10,878 nt of DNA from JBEKZQ01 sp049509675 (GTDB lineage: Bacteria > Planctomycetota > Planctomycetia > Pirellulales > Thermoguttaceae), in contig JBEKZQ010000272.1 in NCBI GenBank assembly GCA_049509675.1, positions 1-10,878 of the forward strand, read 5' to 3'. The notes beneath the pieces were generated by a model. The model saw only the letters and a program-made list of their open reading frames with translations, searched no databases and was not told where the DNA came from. Position 1 is the first letter of the stretch; every line of letters begins with the position of its first letter. Made by a program: the position numbers and the translations under genes. Positions 6,723-10,878 of this stretch are shown here, piece by piece.

Positions 6723-6858
6723 GGGATTAGGGATTGGGGATTGGGGATTAGAGTTTGAAATTGGGGTTCATGCGCTTTGCCAACATGTTTTCGTGCGTAC
6801 TGAAATAAAACCGTGCCATCCGCTTGCGTCGAATCCCTAATCCCTAATCCCTAATCCC
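6723..6858. repeat. Inverted pair of heptanucleotide (GGGATTA/G) arrays around an 81-bp spacer
   Basis: At 6723-6750 there are four tandem heptamers (GGGATTA, GGGATTG, GGGATTG, GGGATTA). At 6832-6858 the same heptamer occurs on the other strand as AATCCC plus three TAATCCC units. The arms can pair to form a long stem. The spacer (6751-6831) is less GC-rich and shows no gene. The right array encodes the last residues and the TAG stop of the IOR reading frame (6839-6837). The left array ends 10 bases from the paaK start. It resembles the short tandemly repeated heptamers (STRR) described in cyanobacteria; relatedness is not shown. Confidence 0.8.
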
Positions 6859-8982
6859 TCTCGTTTCGCCTCCCTGCCCATGTGGAAGGCCCGTAAATTA
6901 TCGTCGTGCCACTCGGCCTTGAGGTTCCGCCGGATGGCCTCCTGCCAAATGTCCGGCTCGATCTCCAAGTGTCGGCTCAACAGCCCGAGCAAGGCCACGT
7001 TCAGGCTGCGGCGGTTGGGCAACGCGGCGCGGCCGATCGCTTGGGCATCGATCAGCCGGCCGTCGGCGCGGAGCATGGCACGGTGGGTGTCCGACTGTCC
7101 GTCGGAGAGCACGACGAGGAAATGGGCCTCGCCGGGGGGCACCATAGGGCTGAGAACCTCGGCGCCGAAGCGGACGTCGCTGCGGACCGAGCCGCCCCGT
7201 TGGCTCATGCCATGCACGTCGGCCTTCTTCACGTCCAGCCCGGCGGCGAAGGCCGCCTCGGCCAGGATGTCGGAGGCCGTGAGCACCCCCTGGCCGCCCA
7301 AGCCGGCAATGATCACATTGGTCACGGGCTTGGCACAAGAGGCTACGGCCTTGGTGCCACTGCTGGCTTGCCCAGCAGTGCAGAGGACACGGTTGGGCAA
7401 GCCAACCGTGGCACCCGTTCTCTCGCCTTTCGCAGGTGACTCCGGCAGAGCCTCCATTTTGGACCTCACCTCGTCGCTGGCCCCTTTTCCGTCGGCACAA
7501 GCAGCCGCGTAACGCTTGATCTTGCCGGCCGCCAGCAGGCAGGTCCGCCGCACGATGATAACCGTCAACTCGCTGCCGGCCAGGCTTTCCTGCAACAACC
7601 GCTCGAACTCCTCCGGCTGGGCCAGCGGATCGACGACGAACACCCGGCCCACGCCCAGCGCCCGGGCCAGGTCTTCGTAGACGATTTTGGCCGCGGGCTG
7701 GTGCCCGAGGCTCCGGCCCGTGCCGGGATGTTCCTGCAATCCGGTCATGGCGGTAGTGCCGTTGTCGAGGATCAACACAACGTGCCCGGTGGCAGGCCGA
7801 TTGTACACCATTTCCACCAGCCCGGTAATGCCGCTGTGGACGAACGTGCTGTCGCCGATCACGCTGACCACGCGCCGCGCCTGCTCGTTGGGCAAGACGT
7901 GCCGCAGTCCCAGCCCCACGCCGATGCTGGCCCCCATGCAGACCAGCGTGTCCATGGCCTCCAGCGGCGGCAGCACGCCCAGCGAGTAGCAACCGATGTC
8001 GCCGGCTACGATGCAATCCAGCCGCTTCAGCACGGCGAACGTGGCGCGGTGCGGGCAACCCGTACACAGCGCGGGCGGATTGCCGCGGGCCGGCGGCGGC
8101 TCGGGCGTGCAGTCGCCGGCGAGGATGCGGCGGACGCGGGCCACGTCCAATTCGCCGAAGCGGTACATCTCGGCCTTGCCTTCCACGGCGATGCCCGCCG
8201 CACGGAGCTGCTCGACCAGGTACGGATCCCCTTCCTCGATCACCACGCACCGCTGGACGCCGGCTGCGAAACGCGCGATCTTCTTCAGCGGCAGCGGATA
8301 GCTGAGGCCCAGCTTCAGCACGCTGGCCTCGGGCGCCGCCTCGCGGACGTGCATGAAGGCCACGCCGGAAGTGATGATTCCCAGGCGGCCGTCGCCCTCC
8401 ACGATTCGGTTCAGCGTTGAAGCCTCGCTCCACTCGGCCAGCCGGGCCAGCTTTTCGCGCAGCCGGCGATGCGCCGGCCGGGCGTTGGCGGGGATCATCA
8501 CCCGGCCGGAAATGTCGCGCTGGAAATGCGGCTGCCGCCGCAGCCCGGCAACGCCGTCGCTCACCAGCACGGTCTTGGAGTGGCACACCCGGGTCGTCGT
8601 CCGCAGCAGCACCGGCAGGCGCCAGCGGTCCGACAGTTCCAGGTCCGCGGCCAGGAAGTCGTACGATTCCTGCGAATCGGCGGGCTCGCAGCGGCCCGGC
8701 CGTGCCGGTGTAGGCGGCAGTGAACAAGGGGTCGGCGGCCACGTTCAGCCCCACATGTTTCATGGCTACCAGGGCGGCGGCCCCGCCCAGCGCTGCGCCC
8801 AGCCCGACCTCCAAGGCCACCTTCTCGTTGGGGGCCCATTGCGCCCGGCCCCCCAACGCCTCGAAATGTTCCAGAATCTCCGTCGAGGGCGTACCGGGAT
8901 AGCCGGTCCCCAGCGTCACGCCGCAATCGCGGGCGGCCTGCGCCAACGCCTCGTTCCCGCTCAGCAGTCGTCGCTCAAACAT
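6837..8982 (-). pseudogene. iorA-iorB: Indolepyruvate ferredoxin oxidoreductase, alpha and beta subunits fused; broken by deletion and frameshift
   Basis: IOR oxidises arylpyruvates to arylacetyl-CoA with thiamine diphosphate and ferredoxin. From ATG 8982 the first 94 codons are normal IorA (GYPGTPSTE, then NEKVALE with the catalytic-region Glu, then MKHVGLNVAADP), ending YTGT at 8701. The next expected block, about 34 residues containing DDPG and SSQNEQD, is missing. The protein resumes as EPADSQES at 8687 in another frame. The rest is good IorA: LLRTTTR, CTGCPHR (near 8060), and a ThDP site GDS...N (about 7858-7770). IorA's usual C-terminal two-[4Fe-4S] domain is absent. A 21-codon repeat linker (7415-7353) then leads into IorB (NVIIAGLGGQGVLTASD, then HGMSQRGGSV). 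The stop lies in a heptamer repeat. Read straight on, the first frame stays open to 6898 but encodes nonsense after YTGT. It may be a true pseudogene or an assembly or sequencing error at the junction. Confidence 0.82.
7353..7415. repeat. Double-hairpin palindromic repeat (GGTGCCAC...GTGGCACC family), copy 2, inside the IOR reading frame
   Basis: Outer inverted repeats GGTGCCAC (7353-7360) and GTGGCACC (7408-7415) enclose two perfect hairpins with 9-bp arms. These are CACTGCTGG/CCAGCAGTG (7358-7366 with 7372-7380) and CACGGTTGG/CCAACCGTG (7388-7396 with 7402-7410). Both loops are the CTTGC/GCAAG pentamer. The element is 63 bases, exactly 21 codons, and stays open in the IOR frame, encoding GATVGLPNRV and so on. 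It lies where IorA ends and IorB begins. Confidence 0.88.
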
Positions 8983-9026
8983 GCCTACCCTTGCCTTTGC
9001 CCCAAGGCCGCCAACCGTAATCCCCT

Positions 9027-9055
9027 ATCATACTACGCGGCCTCGCGGGCTTCTA
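9027..9055 (-). promoter_or_regulatory. Weak candidate promoter for the ior-paaK-ACT operon
   Basis: On the minus strand, TATGAT (9032-9027) matches five of six -10 bases and lies 44 bases before the IOR start codon. The hexamer 17 bases upstream (TAGAAG, 9055-9050) matches the -35 at only three positions. An AAGGG ribosome binding site stands 5 bases before the ATG. The upstream gene ends at 9218, so a promoter is expected in this gap, but the match is weak. Confidence 0.3.
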
Positions 9056-9099
9056 CCGGACCCCCGCTGTCGGCGCGCGAAGTACTTGCCACAAGAAAA

Positions 9100-9195
9100 G
9101 TAGCAGGCACACGGCGTGTGCCGACTACAATCTTGGTGCGACAAGCCTTCCCAGGGCGTTGCCCTGGGCTACCGAGTTGGAGCCTTTCAAGCTCC
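9100..9195. repeat. Cluster of three palindromes in the gap between the radical SAM and IOR genes
   Basis: Three different hairpins follow each other. The first is GGCACACG (9106-9113) with CGTGTGCC (9115-9122), extended by outer GTAG (9100) and CTAC (9125). The second is CCCAGGGC (9150-9157) with GCCCTGGG (9161-9168) around GTT. The third is GGAGC (9179-9183) with GCTCC (9191-9195). None has a T-run in either direction, so they are better called intergenic palindromic repeats than terminators. They could still slow or stop transcription leaving the radical SAM gene. Confidence 0.7.
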
Positions 9196-9217
9196 CAAAG
9201 AAGGCGCAGCCGCGGCG

Positions 9218-10618
9218 TCAGTTCAGCGGCTTGCCCAGCCACTTGCGCACCTTGCGGTGCGCCTGCGTGGCCAGCAGCAGCGTCAGGAAGAAAGGGATCG
9301 TCAGCAGTGCCTTGGCCTTCACGCGCCAGTGCAAGATCCGCGCCAGTTTGAGCACCACGTGCGCCACCTGCAAAGGAGTGTGGAACCGCCGATCGATCCG
9401 CTTGCGCAAGTTGGCGATGTACTCGGCCGAGTAGGCGTCGCTATAGATGAAGCCGTCGGCGCCGACGTGGTAGCCCGGCGTCTGTTGGACCAGTTCGCTC
9501 AGGCCGGAGTACGGCGCGTTGCGCAACCGGGAGACGTGGATCAGGTCGACGCCGAGCGAACGGGCGAACGACGCGGTGGAAAGCATCTGCTCCTCGGTTT
9601 CGCCGATGTTGCCCACGATAAAATAGGCGTTGATGACCATCTTCGACTTGCGCAGCACGTCGAACCGCGCGCGGATCTGCTCGATGGTGAACCCCTTGCC
9701 CATCGACTTGAGCGTCGCGTCCTGGGTCGACTCCACGCCCACCAGCAAGGCGAGAAAGCCGGCCTGCTCCATCTTTGCGAGCACGTCGGGGCGCGTGGCG
9801 ATCTCCAGCCGGGCGTTGACGATGTAGTGTTTCCGTATCCGCTTGGCGATCAGCAGATCGCAGATTTCGACCACGCGGTCCGGCTGATGCGTGAACACGT
9901 CGTCGACGAACAACACCAGGTCGGCGTCCATCTGCTCGATCTCGCCGACGATCGACGCGGGCGAGCGGGGCGTCCAGCACCGCTTCACGCCCCACGGGTT
10001 GACCGCGAAGCTGCAAAACTTGCAGTGGAACGGGCAACCGCGCGACCCGGCGATCATGTCCATCTTGATGCCCGTGCTCACGCCCTTGCTCGTCAGGTAG
10101 TAGGGCCGCCGGCGCAAGTCGCGGGCGGGCAACAGATCGTCGGCCAGAGGCGCGTTGCCGCGGGGCGGATTATGCACCACCTGGCCGTCCTTGCCGCGGT
10201 AGGCCAGGCCGGCGACTTCGGACCACGGGCGGCCCGCGGCGATCTCGGCCATCGCCTGTTCGCCGTCGCCGCAGACCACGGCGTCGGCGTTCGGACAGGC
10301 CTCCAGCCAGTAACGCGGATTCACCGTCGCCGTCCGCCCGCCCAGGATGGTCGTCACCCCCGGCGGCAAGGCGTTGATGTCATCGCGGATCAGGTCCAAT
10401 TCCGTGGGCCAATTGATCGAGTAGCAAACCAGGTCGGTCTCCGGCCTGAGCAGCGGCTGTGTGCCGGGCGTGCGCTGATGGCGGAAGTTGACCAACTCGG
10501 TCTGTTGGGCATACGGGCGCAGCGCGGCGGCGACGTACTCCAGCCCCAACGGCGGGAACGAGGTCATCGAACTGCGCGTGCGTCGATAAGGAAAGACGCA
10601 CAGGACGTGGCGAAACAT
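9218..10618 (-). CDS. B12-binding domain / radical SAM protein of unknown substrate
   Basis: I choose ATG 10618 (466 aa) over the longer in-frame ATG 10705. HVLCVFPY is the normal first beta-strand of such proteins, and the extra 29 residues look like repeat-laden leader. Residues ~4-125 form a cobalamin-binding-like domain, with FPPLGLEYVAAAL (21-33), ILGGRTATV (91-99) and a CGDGE end (116-120). The radical SAM core spans about 183-390, with C195-x3-C199-x2-C202 for the 4Fe-4S cluster, FVDDVFT (237-243) and VGVES (293-297). The C-terminus has a hydrophobic stretch (~436-450) that may touch the membrane. These enzymes cleave S-adenosylmethionine to a radical and often methylate or rearrange unactivated carbons in lipid, pigment or natural-product pathways. 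The substrate cannot be told here. The gene appears to stand alone upstream of the ior operon and looks intact. Confidence 0.9.
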   Translation of the reverse strand: MFRHVLCVFPYRRTRSSMTSFPPLGLEYVAAALRPYAQQTELVNFRHQRTPGTQPLLRPETDLVCYSINWPTELDLIRDDINALPPGVTTILGGRTATVNPRYWLEACPNADAVVCGDGEQAMAEIAAGRPWSEVAGLAYRGKDGQVVHNPPRGNAPLADDLLPARDLRRRPYYLTSKGVSTGIKMDMIAGSRGCPFHCKFCSFAVNPWGVKRCWTPRSPASIVGEIEQMDADLVLFVDDVFTHQPDRVVEICDLLIAKRIRKHYIVNARLEIATRPDVLAKMEQAGFLALLVGVESTQDATLKSMGKGFTIEQIRARFDVLRKSKMVINAYFIVGNIGETEEQMLSTASFARSLGVDLIHVSRLRNAPYSGLSELVQQTPGYHVGADGFIYSDAYSAEYIANLRKRIDRRFHTPLQVAHVVLKLARILHWRVKAKALLTIPFFLTLLLATQAHRKVRKWLGKPLN

Positions 10619-10626
10619 AGAAGTCA

Positions 10627-10654
10627 AGACTATCCGTTCCGGCCGGCGTGTCAA
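10627..10654 (-). promoter_or_regulatory. Possible promoter of the radical SAM gene with a near-leaderless start
   Basis: On the minus strand a perfect TTGACA (10654-10649) is followed after 16 bases by TAGTCT (10632-10627), which matches the -10 at only three positions. If it is used, transcription would begin almost at the ATG (10618). That would agree with the absence of a Shine-Dalgarno sequence in front of this start codon. The weak -10 keeps this tentative. Confidence 0.3.
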
Positions 10655-10693
10655 GGCGAAGATCACGCGATGGCCAGCGGTTCCGGCAGGCCC

Positions 10694-10718
10694 GTAGGGT
10701 GCCACTGGCTTGCCAGTG
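10694..10718. repeat. Single-hairpin member of the GGTGCCAC repeat family
   Basis: GTAGGGTGCCAC leads into CACTGGC (10703-10709), which pairs with GCCAGTG (10712-10718) around TT. The GGGTGCCAC head and the GGCTTGCC centre are shared with the repeats at 4843-4925 and 7353-7415, but there is only one short hairpin. The flanking 10719-10878 shows no convincing gene. Confidence 0.65.
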
Positions 10719-10878
10719 CTGTTCTATGCCGGTTCTTGCCGCGCCCCAATCTCCGCAAACCTCTCCGTGTGATTCGTCGGCGAGCATGGAACGTATCCGC
10801 ACCCACGCGGAACAGCCGCGGGCTTCTGATCTTTGGCGCACGCCACGCTTTGGCAACTTCCCACCGCAAGAGGCCTCC

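Noticed and set aside
5466..6758. Long plus-strand frame (430 aa) opposite paaK
   Set aside because: It is the antisense of a well-supported CDS, rich in His/Ala/Gly/Asp with no motifs, as expected from GC-rich codon bias.
8687..8703. Programmed ribosomal frameshift in IorA
   Set aside because: No slippery heptamer is visible, and a whole conserved block is missing. Recoding would not explain that; deletion does.
6898..8982. One continuous 694-aa minus-strand reading frame over the IOR gene
   Set aside because: Only its first 94 residues are IorA. After 8701 it is Arg/Ala/Gly-rich nonsense, while the real homology continues in another frame. It stays open because of high GC content.
9033..9242. 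Small 69-aa minus-strand reading frame in the gap before IOR
   Set aside because: It runs through the palindrome cluster and overlaps the end of the radical SAM gene. Its peptide (LGSPGQRPG, VGTRRVPATF) is translated repeat with no ribosome binding site.
10766..10777. CGTGTGATTCGT, reverse complement of part of the CACGAAT array at 2838-2849
   Set aside because: A 12-base match between any two places and strands is expected by chance several times in a window of this size. It could be a relic of a GxxExxY-type end, but nothing else supports that.
10663..10869. Small minus-strand frames at the right edge (68 and 158 aa)
   Set aside because: They are Arg-rich, overlap the GGTGCCAC hairpin or the radical SAM start region, and show no domain or ribosome binding site.

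Overview
The window looks like chromosomal DNA from a GC-rich planctomycete, probably of the Pirellula type. The clearest marker is a DUF1559 protein with the H-X9-DG signature. A second line is the set of short palindromic repeats that I associate, from memory, with planctomycete genomes. The host assignment is inference; no rRNA or other taxonomic marker is present.

Layout. Bases 1-167 are the end of a small XRE-type helix-turn-helix protein (+). Bases 288-2810 encode an exported GH127-type glycoside hydrolase (+) with a jelly-roll-like C-terminal domain. A GxxExxY-family protein (2868-3245, +) follows, inside an inverted-repeat frame. Next is a small single-domain cyclophilin (3400-3831, +), convergent at 4 nt with a zinc-ribbon DUF1559 protein (3836-4735, -). 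From 4954 everything reads on the minus strand. In transcription order this is a B12-binding/radical SAM protein (10618-9218), a broken indolepyruvate ferredoxin oxidoreductase gene with alpha and beta parts fused (8982-6837), a phenylacetate-CoA ligase-type enzyme (6713-5403) and a two-ACT-domain protein (5397-4954).

The ior-paaK-ACT block is a recognisable aromatic 2-oxoacid/aryl-acetate module. IOR would turn arylpyruvates into arylacetyl-CoA with reduction of ferredoxin. The ligase would interconvert free arylacetate and arylacetyl-CoA. The ACT protein would sense an amino acid such as an aromatic one. Here the IOR gene carries a deletion plus frameshift in its N-terminal thiamine-diphosphate domain, lacks the usual ferredoxin domain, and has a repeat-derived linker between its alpha and beta halves.

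The most striking feature is the number of small hairpin or repeat elements, and how they touch genes. One is read in frame inside the glycosidase (1563-1607). One forms the IorA-IorB linker (7353-7415). A heptamer repeat supplies the stop codon of the IOR gene and abuts the paaK start (6723-6858). A MITE-like element with terminal inverted repeats ends on the stop codon of the ACT gene (4816-4957). Others lie at 9100-9195 and 10694-10718. I see no complete transposase, no CRISPR array and no RNA gene. I do not see a wholly new multi-gene system; the repeat ecology and the altered IOR are the parts most worth checking.
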